From assembly GCF_028473605.1 (NCBI RefSeq), contig NZ_CP097267.1, positions 1,120,501 to 1,184,500 on the forward strand: a stretch of 64,000 bases of DNA, read 5' to 3'. Shown in pieces: positions 9,867-18,752 of the stretch. Source of the DNA: Acidovorax sp. NCPPB 3576 (lineage in GTDB: Bacteria; Pseudomonadota; Gammaproteobacteria; Burkholderiales; Burkholderiaceae_C). Positions within the stretch are counted from its first letter, which is position 1. Every line of letters starts with the position of its first letter. The notes below the pieces were generated by a model. That model ran no database searches. It had not been told where the DNA came from and worked only from the letters and a program-made list of their open reading frames with translations. The position numbers and the translations under genes are program-made.

Positions 9867-10977
9867 GAACGGCTCCCACCGGCGCAGGCGCCTTCATGGC
9901 ACCCTGGTCTGCCAGGCGAACCGCCGCGCCGTCGCGCAGCAAGTGGGCGCCGAGCGCCACGATCTTGTCGCCTGCCTGGAGCGAACCCGTGACCTGGGCG
10001 CGCTCATCCTCGATGCTCGAGATCGTGACGGGCACGCGAACCACCTGTGTACCCTTGACCCGCCACACGGCAGGCCCCTTTCCTTCGTCGAACACGGCGC
10101 TCAGCGGGATCTGCAAGGTCGATATGGCAGGCCGGCTACCGCCGGGAAGACGCACGGTGACGGTGGACCCGAGCGGCGCATGCGCCAAGTTGCCTTCGAG
10201 CACGTAGCGTGCTTCGAAGGTGCGGGTCACGCGGTCGGCCGTGTCGGACAACTGGCGGAGCCTGGCATCGACCGGGGCGCCCTCGCTCCCGAAAAGCGTC
10301 GCCTGCGCCGTTGATCCCACGGTGGGCCGGAGCGTTTCGGGCACCTGGATGACCGCCTCCCGCTTTCCGGTGCGCGCGATGCGCACCACGACCTGGCCCG
10401 CGCCCACGACCTGGCCGGGCTCGGCGAGCGTTTCCATCACCACGCCGTCGGCGTCCGCCACCAGTTCGGCATATCGCGTGGTGTTGCCTGCGATCTCGGC
10501 TTGGGCCAGGGCGGCCTTGAGTTGCGCCCTTGCGGAGTCCGCAGCCGCCTTGATCTGGTCGTAGGCGGATGCGGAGATGGCTCCGGTGCCGCGCAAGTCC
10601 AGGTAGCGCGCCTCTTCATCGCTCGCCTGCCGGGCGCGGGCCTGGGCCGCAGCCACTGCCTCCTGCTGGGCATTCGCTGCGAGCCGCAGATCAACGGGGT
10701 CGATGCGCAGCATCAACTGGCCGCGCTTGACGGTCTGCCCTGCGTCCACGAGCCGCTCCAGTACCTTGCCCGGCACACGGAAGCCGAGATCGCTTTGGAC
10801 CCGGGCGGCCACGGTGCCCGTGAAAGCCCGCGTGCTCTCATTGCCGGGCGTGACAGCCACGGTGCGCACCAGCGGGGTTTCGTTGCGGGGATCGGGGGCG
10901 GGGGTTTTGCCGCACGCGACGAGGGCGATCGGCAGTGCGCACAGCGCGGCGAGGGGCAGGTAACGTTGCCGAAGCAT
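9859..10977 (-). CDS. RND efflux periplasmic adaptor (membrane fusion lipoprotein)
   Basis: A 372-residue membrane-fusion protein with a lipoprotein signal peptide ending in ALVAC (Cys22). A barrel-sandwich (biotinyl-lipoyl-like) motif around SDLGFRVPGKVLERLVDAGQTVKRGQ comes next, then an alpha-helical hairpin rich in Ala/Gln/Arg (about 100-160), the second lipoyl half (ADADGVVMETLAEPGQVV) and a beta-barrel domain. It bridges the permease encoded immediately downstream (8-bp overlap) and the outer-membrane channel encoded divergently. The 26-bp inverted repeat upstream (11018-11043) suggests direct TetR control. Confidence 0.92.
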   Translation of the reverse strand: MLRQRYLPLAALCALPIALVACGKTPAPDPRNETPLVRTVAVTPGNESTRAFTGTVAARVQSDLGFRVPGKVLERLVDAGQTVKRGQLMLRIDPVDLRLAANAQQEAVAAAQARARQASDEEARYLDLRGTGAISASAYDQIKAAADSARAQLKAALAQAEIAGNTTRYAELVADADGVVMETLAEPGQVVGAGQVVVRIARTGKREAVIQVPETLRPTVGSTAQATLFGSEGAPVDARLRQLSDTADRVTRTFEARYVLEGNLAHAPLGSTVTVRLPGGSRPAISTLQIPLSAVFDEGKGPAVWRVKGTQVVRVPVTISSIEDERAQVTGSLQAGDKIVALGAHLLRDGAAVRLADQGAMKAPAPVGAVRE

Positions 10978-11017
10978 GGGAGTCCTGAGGAATGGATCAG
11001 AACTCGATTTTGTTTTT

Positions 11018-11043
11018 AGTGACCATAATTGTCAATGGTCACT
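11018..11043. promoter_or_regulatory. TetR operator 1 (between tetR and the adaptor gene)
   Basis: Perfect inverted repeat AGTGACCAT-N8-ATGGTCACT, 26 bp overall, 41 bp before the adaptor ATG. The same half-site AGTGAC/GTCACT at the same overall length recurs at 11706-11731, so both are likely bound by the TetR protein encoded between them. Confidence 0.8.
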
Positions 11044-11049
11044 ATTGTT

Positions 11050-11667
11050 TTAAGGCGAAAGGCTTCGCAAGACCAGACTGGACAACTGCCCTGGAGCACG
11101 CTCTGCATGGCCCAGGCTGTGCTGCAGCAACAGGGGATTCAGATAGGGGCGCATGACCAGGAAAATGGCATCGACCAATTCATCGAGCGGCGTCTTGCGC
11201 TCGAAGTCGCCCGACTGGCGTCCTGCCTCCAGGATCTCCGCCAAAAGCTGCTGAATGCGTTTTTCGTAAGCAACGGCTGATTGCCAATTCTCCCGTGCGG
11301 CCGAGGCTGCAATCTCATACAGCTTGCTGTCCTCCGAAAGCAGCCGCAGCGTTGCCTGCACGATCGCCTTGAACATCCGGCGCAATTGCTCGGGTGGGCG
11401 TTCGCCCTTGGCGACTGCCTGGCGGATCTCGGCCTCGATCTCGGCCAGGCAGTTGGCGCAGATCATTTCGCCGATCACCTGCTTGGACTCGAAGAATTTA
11501 TAGACATACGCCTTGGAAAAGCCGATGGCCTTGGCCAGGTCGGAAACGGTCGTCTTCTCATAGCCGTATCGGCTGAAGTGTTCTTTGGCAGCAGTGACGA
11601 TTTGTGCCCGCACGTCGTGGTCGACGGGGCCGCGGGTGGCGATCGGTAGGGCGGAGGAGGTGCTCAT
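11050..11667 (-). CDS. TetR-family repressor of the RND efflux genes
   Basis: The 205-residue protein has an N-terminal TetR helix-turn-helix (about residues 18-62: IVTAAKEHFSRYGYEKTTVSDLAKAIGFSKAYVYKFFESK) and a helical ligand-binding C-terminus. The start at 11667 was chosen because the upstream in-frame extension runs through the operator and promoter. It lies upstream of, and co-directional with, the adaptor and permease genes, and is divergent from the outer-membrane factor. Two matching 26-bp palindromes flank it, the usual layout for an autoregulated local repressor released by a pump substrate. Confidence 0.9.
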   Translation of the reverse strand: MSTSSALPIATRGPVDHDVRAQIVTAAKEHFSRYGYEKTTVSDLAKAIGFSKAYVYKFFESKQVIGEMICANCLAEIEAEIRQAVAKGERPPEQLRRMFKAIVQATLRLLSEDSKLYEIAASAARENWQSAVAYEKRIQQLLAEILEAGRQSGDFERKTPLDELVDAIFLVMRPYLNPLLLQHSLGHAERAPGQLSSLVLRSLSP

Positions 11668-11705
11668 GGGGCACAGCTTACCCGCATGGAAAAATCCGCA
11701 CAATA

Positions 11706-11731
11706 AGTGACTAATTGAGTATATAGTCACT
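11706..11731. promoter_or_regulatory. TetR operator 2 (divergent tetR / outer-membrane factor promoter)
   Basis: Inverted repeat AGTGACTA-N10-TAGTCACT, 26 bp overall, in the 88-bp space between the tetR and outer-membrane factor start codons. It shares half-sites and total length with operator 1. It lies in AT-rich DNA where both promoters must be. Confidence 0.8.
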
Positions 11732-11755
11732 AAATCAAAGTCCACCGATCTCGCC

Positions 11756-13348
11756 ATGTTTCGCACTCGCCCTGTCCTATTGACCCTTGTCGCCGCGCTG
11801 TCCGCCGGGTGTGCGGTCGGCCCCGATTACGTGCGGCCCGTGCCGGCCATGCCTGATGCCTACCAGGGCGACCGCGGGCCCGCCTGGCAAAACCGTGGAG
11901 CTGCCCTTGCGGATGCGGACCTCGCCCTATGGTGGCCGGCATTCGGTGATCCGCAACTCACCCGTTTCGTTGCGCTGGCCCTGGAGCAGAACCTGGAGCT
12001 TTCCCAGGCGTCGGCCCGTGTGCTCCAGGCCAGGGCCGGGCTGCAGGCTGCGGGTGCCGCTTTGGCACCCACGGTCGGCGTCGCGGCACAGGCATCGAGG
12101 GCCTACCAGTCGGTCGAAACCCCGCTGGGGCAGGTGCTGAACTCGGCCCCCGGCTTCGACCGCTACGGCAGCGCGTACGAGGCCAACCTGTCCGCCAGCT
12201 GGGAACTGGATTTCTTCGGTGGCCTGGAGCGCGGGCGTCAAGCGGCACGGGCCGAGTTCGAGGGTTCGCAGGCGGGAGCGGCCGCCGTGCGGCTGGCGGT
12301 GGCTGCCCAGACCGCCGACGTCTACCTCATGGTGCGTGGCCTGCAGGCGCGCATCGAGGTGGCGCGAAGGCAGGTGCAGACGCAGCAAAGGCTGTTGTCC
12401 ATGATCGAGCTGCGATTCAACAAGGGCCTGGCGGCGGAACTGCAATTGCGCCAGGCCGAAGGGGCGCTCGTGCGGGCGAAGGCGTCGATTCCCGTGCTGC
12501 AGGCAGCCCAGGAAGCCGCCATGAACGCAATGGACGTGATGCTGGGAACCCACCCCGGCACCCACCGCGCCGAGTTGTCCGCTCCCCGGCCCTTGCCCGC
12601 TCTGCCGCAGATCGCATCCGGCGGCGCGCCGGGCGACTTGCTGCGCCGCCGTCCCGACCTGATCGCCGCCGAGCGGCAACTGGCCGCCCGCAGCGCACGC
12701 ATCGGCGTTGCCGTGGCCGAGTACTACCCGAAGGTCTCGCTCGGCGGCCTGCTGGGCAGCGCCACTTCCATTTCCAGCGGTCACCTCTTCACCGGCGGGG
12801 CGGCACAGGCCGGCGCCACCGTCGGTCTGCGCTGGCGGCTGTTCGACTTTGGCCGCATCGATGCACAGATCCGTTTTGCCGAGGCACAGGAAGCCGAGGC
12901 ACTGGCCGGCTATCGCCACGCCGTGCTGCGCGCGACCGAAGAGGTGGAAAACGCACTGTCCTCGTTCCAGCGCCGGCAGGAGCAGGCCGACCTGTTGGCG
13001 GCGGCTGCCGACTCGCTAACGCGGGTGAGGGCCGCTTCTGCGGCCGCTTTCGACAAGGGCGTCGTCAGCCTGATCGAAGTGTTGCAGGCTGATGAAGCCT
13101 TGCTCGGCGTGCTGGACGGGCAGGCCCAGGCGCAAACGGAGTCAGCGCGTTCGGCTGTTGCCATCTTCAAGGCGTTGGGCGGCGGTTGGGCGCCGGAGAA
13201 CGCGTCGGCGCCCAACCGCCCGCAAGACCCCGCAGCACCCCCGGCCGCCCTTTCTGGCCTTTCGCTCGTTCCAGCCGATCAATCCCTTCGCCTCGCCGAT
13301 GCGGCGCAGCCCGCTGCGCCGGCCCGTGTGGGCGCTGAGCGGCGCTGA
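11756..13348 (+). CDS. Outer-membrane efflux lipoprotein, NodT/OprM type
   Basis: A 530-residue TolC-like outer-membrane factor. The signal peptide ends in a lipobox (LSAGC, Cys19), followed by the family hallmark VGPDYVRP. Two repeats of the helical OEP domain follow, with GDLLRRRPDLIAAERQLAARSARIGVAVAEYYPKVSL at the start of the second. The C-terminus has an unusual Pro/Ala-rich tail of about 50 residues. It is transcribed away from tetR and should complete the tripartite pump with the adaptor and permease. Operator 2 lies 25 bp upstream of its ATG. Confidence 0.92.
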   Translation: MFRTRPVLLTLVAALSAGCAVGPDYVRPVPAMPDAYQGDRGPAWQNRGAALADADLALWWPAFGDPQLTRFVALALEQNLELSQASARVLQARAGLQAAGAALAPTVGVAAQASRAYQSVETPLGQVLNSAPGFDRYGSAYEANLSASWELDFFGGLERGRQAARAEFEGSQAGAAAVRLAVAAQTADVYLMVRGLQARIEVARRQVQTQQRLLSMIELRFNKGLAAELQLRQAEGALVRAKASIPVLQAAQEAAMNAMDVMLGTHPGTHRAELSAPRPLPALPQIASGGAPGDLLRRRPDLIAAERQLAARSARIGVAVAEYYPKVSLGGLLGSATSISSGHLFTGGAAQAGATVGLRWRLFDFGRIDAQIRFAEAQEAEALAGYRHAVLRATEEVENALSSFQRRQEQADLLAAAADSLTRVRAASAAAFDKGVVSLIEVLQADEALLGVLDGQAQAQTESARSAVAIFKALGGGWAPENASAPNRPQDPAAPPAALSGLSLVPADQSLRLADAAQPAAPARVGAERR

Positions 13349-13411
13349 GCCGCTTGCATTCCCGTGCCTTTGAAGGCTTTGATTTTCTCCTCCCTCACCA
13401 CAGGACTTGCC

Positions 13412-13744
13412 ATGTCGAACACGAAAGCCAATCCACCCCGTCATCTCGCCCGCCAGATGCTGGCTGCTGTCGCGGTCATTGCCACCCTGGCCGCCTCGCT
13501 CGCGCTGCCTGCGCATGCCCAGAACACCCCGGGCGAGACCGCGGAAAAGGAAGGCCCCCTCACGCGCGCAGAGGTGATTGCCGACTTCGCGCTGTGGCGG
13601 CGTGCGGGCGTGGACCGCTACGACGTGCTGGCGCACTCCTATGGCCTGGAGAAAGAGGCGTACCACGCCGCATACCAGGAATACCTGCGCTTGCGCAGCA
13701 GCGACCAGTTCCAGCTGGAAGTGCAGAAGGCGTTGAACAAGTGA
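13412..13744 (+). CDS. Small periplasmic protein, DUF4148-like
   Basis: A 110-residue protein with a clear Sec signal peptide (LAAVAVIATLAASLALPAHAQ). The mature part contains LTRAEVIADFALWRRAGVDRYDVL, which resembles the helical DUF4148 family common in Burkholderiales. The start at 13412 was preferred to an earlier ATG because it gives a standard signal peptide and has AGGA close upstream. Function unknown. It stands alone after the efflux channel gene. Confidence 0.7.
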   Translation: MSNTKANPPRHLARQMLAAVAVIATLAASLALPAHAQNTPGETAEKEGPLTRAEVIADFALWRRAGVDRYDVLAHSYGLEKEAYHAAYQEYLRLRSSDQFQLEVQKALNK

Positions 13745-13780
13745 TCGGGGCGGCTCGTGGCCGGATCGCCCGGGTCCGTC

Positions 13781-14578
13781 TCATCGGGATTGATGCAACC
13801 AGCCCAGCCCGGCGGTGGTGCCCCCCGGGCCCAGGCCCCGCGCGGGACGGTATTCGCAGCCAATCCAGCCACGGTAGCCCAGTTCGTCCAGCAACTGGAA
13901 CAGGTAGGGGTAGTGGACTTCGCCCACATCCGGCTCGTGCCGCTCGGGCACGCCCGCGATCTGGATGTGCCCCACCCGGCCCGTGGGCACGTACCGGCGG
14001 ATCTGGGTGGCCAGGTCGCCTTCCACGATCTGGCAGTGGTACAGGTCCATCTGCACCTGGACGTTCGGCGCGCCGATCTCGGCCAGCAGCGCATGGGCCT
14101 CGTCCTGGCGGTTCAAAAAGTAGCCGGGCATGTCCCGCCCATTGATGGGTTCGATGAGGATCTGCAGCCCGTGCGGCGCGGCCAGCTCGGCCGCCAGGCG
14201 CAGGTTGGCTACATAGGTGGCGCGCACTTCGCCCCGCGTGCGGCCGGCCGGCAGCAGCCCCGCCATCACGTGGATGCGCGGCGACCGCAGCGCTTGCGCG
14301 TAATCGATCGCCTGCACCATGCCGGCGCGAAATTCCGCCTCGCGCCCTGGCACGCAGGCCATGCCGCGCTCGCCTGCGTCCCACTGGCCCGGCGGTGCGT
14401 TGAACAGCACCTGTTCGAGGCCGTGGGCCTGCAGGCGCGCTGCCAGTTCGGCAGGCGGGTGGGCGTAGGGAAAGAGAAACTCCACCGCCTGGAAGCCATC
14501 GCGTGCCGCCGCGGCGAAGCGGTCGAGGAAATCGAACTCCGGGTAGAGCAGGGACAGGTTGGCGGCAAAGCGGGGCAT
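13781..14578 (-). CDS. hyi: TIM-barrel isomerase, hydroxypyruvate isomerase-like
   Basis: The 265-residue protein matches the hydroxypyruvate isomerase/OtnI branch of the xylose-isomerase-like TIM-barrel family. It starts with [20 protein letters not shown], carries EFLFPY, the metal-binding [23 protein letters not shown] and [14 protein letters not shown], and ends with [12 protein letters not shown]. Hyi interconverts hydroxypyruvate and tartronate semialdehyde, linking glyoxylate to glycerate. A glycerate kinase of the same pathway lies at 56.8 kb, though not adjacent. OtnI-type 2-oxo-tetronate isomerases share these motifs, so the exact substrate is uncertain. The start at 14578 fits the family N-terminus. 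Confidence 0.82.
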   Translation of the reverse strand: MPRFAANLSLLYPEFDFLDRFAAAARDGFQAVEFLFPYAHPPAELAARLQAHGLEQVLFNAPPGQWDAGERGMACVPGREAEFRAGMVQAIDYAQALRSPRIHVMAGLLPAGRTRGEVRATYVANLRLAAELAAPHGLQILIEPINGRDMPGYFLNRQDEAHALLAEIGAPNVQVQMDLYHCQIVEGDLATQIRRYVPTGRVGHIQIAGVPERHEPDVGEVHYPYLFQLLDELGYRGWIGCEYRPARGLGPGGTTAGLGWLHQSR

Positions 14579-14910
14579 GTGAAATGAACAGGCTTTCTGG
14601 CGCGGGGGAGAGGTGCGAGTGTTTGGGCGCTGAGTCAACCGGTCTGCGATCTTTGTCGAGCGGTTTCGAAGCGCCGTTCTTTGATGGGTGCCCAATGTTT
14701 CTTTTTTGTCATATTTTTGAAATGATTTTTGGATTCCACCGCAATAAGGCCAAGGCGTAAAAATAAATACGTCAGTTCATATTTTTGTTACGTTATTTTC
14801 GATCAGGGTAATGCCCTTGAAGTGGCCTTGTCTAATCGATGCATTGTCATTATTGGTGGCTATGATCGCGGCCTCTAATCACAGCGATTACGCCGATAGG
14901 GCCTGCTCAC
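14579..14910. other. Intergenic region upstream of vgrG
   Basis: This 332-bp gene-free stretch turns strongly AT-rich from about 14695 and must hold the promoters for the divergent isomerase and vgrG genes. A small inverted repeat TAATC-N5-GATTA (14876-14890) ends 20 bp before the vgrG ATG. I find no convincing small gene or RNA. Confidence 0.6.
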
Positions 14911-17223
14911 ATGACACGCCGCGTCACGATCCAAACGCCATTGGGAGAACAGCTGCAGTTTCGCCGCCTGCAGGGCAAGGAAGCGCTCTCCGAACTGTTC
15001 TCGCTGGATGTGGACCTGCTGAGCGAGAGCAAATCCATCGACCCCAAGGCGTTGCTCGGCAAGCACGCCAGCGTGGAAGTGGAGACCGAAGGCGGCGGCC
15101 GGCGCTACCTGGACGGCATCGTCACCCGCTTCGGCCTGCAAGGCGAAGACCACCGGTATTACTCTTACCGCCTGCGCCTGCAGCCCTGGCTGTGGCTGGC
15201 CACGCGCAAGAGCGACTTCCGGATCTTCCAGAACAAGACCGTCCCCGACATCATTGAAGAGGTGCTCGGCAAATACGGCCACCCCCTGCAAAAGCGGCTC
15301 ACGCGGGCGTATCGCAGCTGGGATTACTGCGTGCAGTACGGCGAGACCGACTGCGCCTTCGTCTCGCGCCTCATGGAACATGAAGGCATCTACTACTACC
15401 ACCAGCACAGCGCCGGCCAGCACATCCTGACCCTGGCCGACGACATCGTCGCCTCGCACAGCCCGCTGCCCGGGGCTGCCGTCATCCCCTTTTACCCGCC
15501 CGAGAAGGCCGCCGTCGCCGACAAGGAGAACATCCACGCCTGGGAACTGCACCAGGCCATCCACTCCGGGCGGCACTACAACGACGACTACGACTTCAAG
15601 AAACCGCGCGCCGACCTGTCCAACATGCGCCAGACCCCGCCGGGCCACGCGCACGACAGCCACGAAATCTACGAATGGCCGGGCGGCTACACCGAGTTCG
15701 GCGACGGCGAAGCCTATGCCCGCGTGCGGCTGCAGGAAAGCCTCACCGGGCACAGCACCGTGCGGGGCCAGTCGCGCCACCGGGCGCTCGCCCCGGGCTA
15801 TACCTTCACGCTGGAGAACTACCCGCGCGAGGACCAGAACCAGCAATACCTGCTCACCGGCCTCGAATACCACTTCAAGGAAAACCCCCAGGTCAGCGCC
15901 GCAGCGCCCGGCCCCAAGGGCACGGCGCAGGAAGAAGGCTCGTTCCAGCGATTCACCCTGGTGGCCCAGCCCACCAGCGTGCCCTACACCCCCGCGCGCA
16001 CCACCCCCAAACCCAGGACCACCGGCCCGCAGACCGCCGTCGTCGTCGGCCCGCCGGGCGAGGAGATCTGGCCCGACCAGTACGGCCGCGTCAAGGTGCA
16101 GTTCCACTGGGACCGCGTGGGCGCCATGAACGAGAACTCCAGTTGCTGGGTGCGGGTATCGAGCAGCTGGGCCGGCTCCGGCTTCGGGGCCATGTTCATC
16201 CCGCGCATCAATATGGAAGTCGTGGTCGACTTCCTCAACGGCGACCCCGACTACCCCCTCATCACCGGCTGCGTGTACAACGCCGACAACATGCCGCCGT
16301 GGGCGCTGCCGGCCAACGCCACGCAGTCGGGCATCAAGACCAAATCGAGCAAGGGCGGGGCCTTCGGCGACGGGTTGAAGAACGGCGCGGGGGATGCCAA
16401 CGCCATCCGCTTCGAGGACAAGGCCGGCGCCGAGCAGCTGTGGCTGCATGCGCAGAAGGACCAGCTCACCGAGGTCGAGAACGACGAAGACAAGTGGGTG
16501 GGCAATGATCGGCGCAAGACCATCGACCGGGACGAGACCAACGTCATCCACCGCGACCGCACCGAGACCGTGGACCGCGATGAAACCATCACCGTGCACA
16601 ACAACCGCACCGAGCGGGTGGACCACAACGAGAAGATCAGCATCGGCGACAACCGCAATGAAGACGTCGGCATCGACGAGACGGTGAGCATCGGCAACAA
16701 CCGCAGCAAGACCATCGGCCGCAACGAGAAGGACAAGATCGGCAACAACTGGTCGATCAAGGTCGGCAGCTTCAAGACCGAGACCGTCGGCCTGGCCTAC
16801 CTGCAGAACGTGGGGCTGGCCAAGATGATGAACATCGGCGCGGCCTACAACGTGAACGTGGGCGCGGCCATGGTGGTCAACGTGGGGTTGACGCAGAGTA
16901 CCAACGTGCTGATGAGCCGCTCGGTCACGGTGGGGCAGAGCCAGACCAGCAAGGTGGGCAAGGACCGCACCGACAGCACCTCCGACAACTACACCGAGAG
17001 CGTGGGCAAGAACGCCGCCACGACAGTCGGCGAGGTGCGCACGCTGTCGGTCGGCAAGGAAATGTCCGTGACCGTGGGCGATGCCATCGAGATCAAGTGC
17101 GGCAAGGCCGTGCTGCGCATGACCAGCGACGGCACCGTGCAGATCAACGGGCAGACCATCAACGTGGCCGGCAGCTCCAGCGTGACCGTCGCGTCGCCGA
17201 ACACCAACGTCAACCCCACCTGA
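14911..17223 (+). CDS. vgrG: Type VI secretion tip protein VgrG
   Basis: The 770-residue protein combines a gp27-like base (about 1-380), a gp5-like OB-fold (GEEIWPDQYGRVKVQFHWDR near 390) and a C-terminal beta-helical spike. The spike consists of many short repeats such as KTIDRDET, TVHNNRTERV and ISIGDNRNEDVG. It caps the Hcp tube and carries effectors out of the cell. Downstream are DUF2169, TIGR02270-like, thiolase-fold and PAAR-Rhs genes, the usual cargo-adaptor set. No catalytic extension is seen after the needle, so toxicity should come from the Rhs protein. No other structural T6SS genes are in this window. Confidence 0.95.
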   Translation: MTRRVTIQTPLGEQLQFRRLQGKEALSELFSLDVDLLSESKSIDPKALLGKHASVEVETEGGGRRYLDGIVTRFGLQGEDHRYYSYRLRLQPWLWLATRKSDFRIFQNKTVPDIIEEVLGKYGHPLQKRLTRAYRSWDYCVQYGETDCAFVSRLMEHEGIYYYHQHSAGQHILTLADDIVASHSPLPGAAVIPFYPPEKAAVADKENIHAWELHQAIHSGRHYNDDYDFKKPRADLSNMRQTPPGHAHDSHEIYEWPGGYTEFGDGEAYARVRLQESLTGHSTVRGQSRHRALAPGYTFTLENYPREDQNQQYLLTGLEYHFKENPQVSAAAPGPKGTAQEEGSFQRFTLVAQPTSVPYTPARTTPKPRTTGPQTAVVVGPPGEEIWPDQYGRVKVQFHWDRVGAMNENSSCWVRVSSSWAGSGFGAMFIPRINMEVVVDFLNGDPDYPLITGCVYNADNMPPWALPANATQSGIKTKSSKGGAFGDGLKNGAGDANAIRFEDKAGAEQLWLHAQKDQLTEVENDEDKWVGNDRRKTIDRDETNVIHRDRTETVDRDETITVHNNRTERVDHNEKISIGDNRNEDVGIDETVSIGNNRSKTIGRNEKDKIGNNWSIKVGSFKTETVGLAYLQNVGLAKMMNIGAAYNVNVGAAMVVNVGLTQSTNVLMSRSVTVGQSQTSKVGKDRTDSTSDNYTESVGKNAATTVGEVRTLSVGKEMSVTVGDAIEIKCGKAVLRMTSDGTVQINGQTINVAGSSSVTVASPNTNVNPT

Positions 17224-17234
17224 CCGGAGTCCGC

Positions 17235-17687
17235 ATGGCGCTCGCACAACCGTCCTCCGTCGATCCTTCGCTTTCTCCTTCGCCCTCGCAGGGCGATCGC
17301 GCAGGCGCGGCCCCACCCGTCACGATGTGCCAGGCCACGGTGCGTGCGCAGGCCGGGCTGGACGCCTACAGCGTGGCATGCGGCGCGGAAACCTTGGAGG
17401 CCGGCGTGGGCGTGATGCTGCCTGCGCTCGTGCCGGGCGATGAGGTGCTGCTGGCCCGCACTGATGCGGGCCGAGCCGTCATCACCGCCGTGCTGGTGCC
17501 TTGTGCCGCCGTGCCATGGAGCGACCGGTCCATCCGTTTGCAGTCGCATGACTCCATCACGCTCTCGTCCGGCGCCGCGACGCTGCGGCTGACGGCCGAG
17601 GGGCTGGCCCGCATCGTTGCCCTCACCATCGAGCACGACGCGCGCGACCTGGTGGACATCGACGCCGCCGAAGTCCGGATCAACTGA
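17235..17687 (+). CDS. Small VgrG-linked protein of unknown function
   Basis: A 150-residue protein starting 11 bp after vgrG. The start is the first ATG after the vgrG stop, with GGAGT upstream. It has a central beta-rich core (VMLPALVPGDEVLLARTDAGRAVITAVLVP, then LQSHDSITLSSGAATLRLTAEG), reminiscent of the OB-like/needle-like small proteins (DUF6484 type) encoded beside VgrG in Burkholderiales. I cannot confirm the family by eye. No signal peptide or membrane segment. A chaperone, adaptor or spike-tip role would fit its position. Confidence 0.65.
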   Translation: MALAQPSSVDPSLSPSPSQGDRAGAAPPVTMCQATVRAQAGLDAYSVACGAETLEAGVGVMLPALVPGDEVLLARTDAGRAVITAVLVPCAAVPWSDRSIRLQSHDSITLSSGAATLRLTAEGLARIVALTIEHDARDLVDIDAAEVRIN

Positions 17688-17706
17688 GCGGCGGCCGCCG
17701 TCCGTT

Positions 17707-18696
17707 TCAGAGATGGACCTGCACCGCCTCCACATGGCCATGGATTGCCTGCGACAGCGTGTGGCGCCACGTCAGCGCGAAGTGGCCGTGCTCGGGCTCG
17801 ATGGTCACGGTGTCGAAATGCGGGGACACGGTATGGCTCTTGCCGTCCGCCGTCCAGGAAACGTGGGGACGGATGTCGGGCAGGGTGATTTGCGACGGGC
17901 CCTGGGCACTCAAGTGGACCCACTGGATCGATGTGCCGGGCTTCACTTGGGCAGGAGAAAACTGCATCCTCGGATGCGCGCAGTTCCAGGCCGCCGGGTC
18001 GAACGATTGCGGCATCCGCCCCACGATGCCCGGCACCTGCCACTCCGCCGGCCCATAGCTGCCCAGCAGTTTTCGCCGCGGCAACCAGGTGCGGCCGAAA
18101 CACCCGAACCCTGCGGGCGAGGGCGTATCGCTCGCTGCGTGAATCAACTCGTCCGGCCATTCGATCCGGGGCAGCGGCAAACCATCGGGCGGCAGCCCGG
18201 CGCTGAAGCCCAGGCCCGTGGGGTTGGCGGGGGCGAAGGCCTGCGCATCGGCAGGGTCCTGCCCGCCGTAGGCCAGGTGATAGGCCACGGGTACGTGCAG
18301 CGCGGGTGCCTGCTCCACCGCCACCGGAAACAAGCCCAGTCGCTTGCGCCACACACGCTCGCCAAAAACGCGCACCACCCGCGCCTCGCGGCCCACCGTC
18401 ACGCCCGCATCGAACGCGGCGACGGGCTTGCCGCCGGGCGCGTAGGCCACCGCGTTGACGATGACATCCACCCGCGGCTTGAAGGGCACCAGGTCGCTTT
18501 CGAAGCGCACCACGCCCTCCATGCCCTGTGCATCGAAGAACTGGTCGCCACGCAGGATCGGCAAGCCCGTGCCGTGCGGCGCCACCCGATTGCGAAAGTC
18601 CAGCGTGGCCTTGACGACCACGGTCTTTTGCAGCCCGCCATCTGGCCCGTAGCCCGGAAGGATTTCCGCGGCGAAGGGCGTCAAATTTTCCAGCAT
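17707..18696 (-). CDS. DUF2169 protein (type VI effector adaptor)
   Basis: A 329-residue protein beginning MLENLTPFAAEILPGYGPDGGLQKTVVVKATLDF, the hallmark N-terminus of DUF2169. It has further family motifs YHLAYGGQDP, NPTGLGFS and FGCFGRTWLPRRKLLGSY. DUF2169 proteins are known to accompany VgrG and PAAR effectors and to help load Rhs-type cargo. The start was set at 18696 because AAGGA sits 8 nt upstream; two earlier in-frame Met codons have poorer spacing. It is transcribed opposite to vgrG and to the next gene, with only 56 bp between divergent starts. Confidence 0.85.
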   Translation of the reverse strand: MLENLTPFAAEILPGYGPDGGLQKTVVVKATLDFRNRVAPHGTGLPILRGDQFFDAQGMEGVVRFESDLVPFKPRVDVIVNAVAYAPGGKPVAAFDAGVTVGREARVVRVFGERVWRKRLGLFPVAVEQAPALHVPVAYHLAYGGQDPADAQAFAPANPTGLGFSAGLPPDGLPLPRIEWPDELIHAASDTPSPAGFGCFGRTWLPRRKLLGSYGPAEWQVPGIVGRMPQSFDPAAWNCAHPRMQFSPAQVKPGTSIQWVHLSAQGPSQITLPDIRPHVSWTADGKSHTVSPHFDTVTIEPEHGHFALTWRHTLSQAIHGHVEAVQVHL

Positions 18697-18752
18697 CGTA
18701 TGCATCCTTTTTGCTTTCGACCTTGCCATGCGCCGGCCCCGGGGGGGCAGGC

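Noticed and set aside
6762..9992. Very long plus-strand open frame (over 1,000 codons) opposite the RND permease
   Set aside because: It is rich in His/Arg/Asp and Gln with no domain pattern, the typical antisense shadow of a GC-rich gene.
14579..14910. Possible small RNA or riboswitch in the AT-rich vgrG leader
   Set aside because: No stable hairpin with a T-run and no recognised riboswitch core could be seen.
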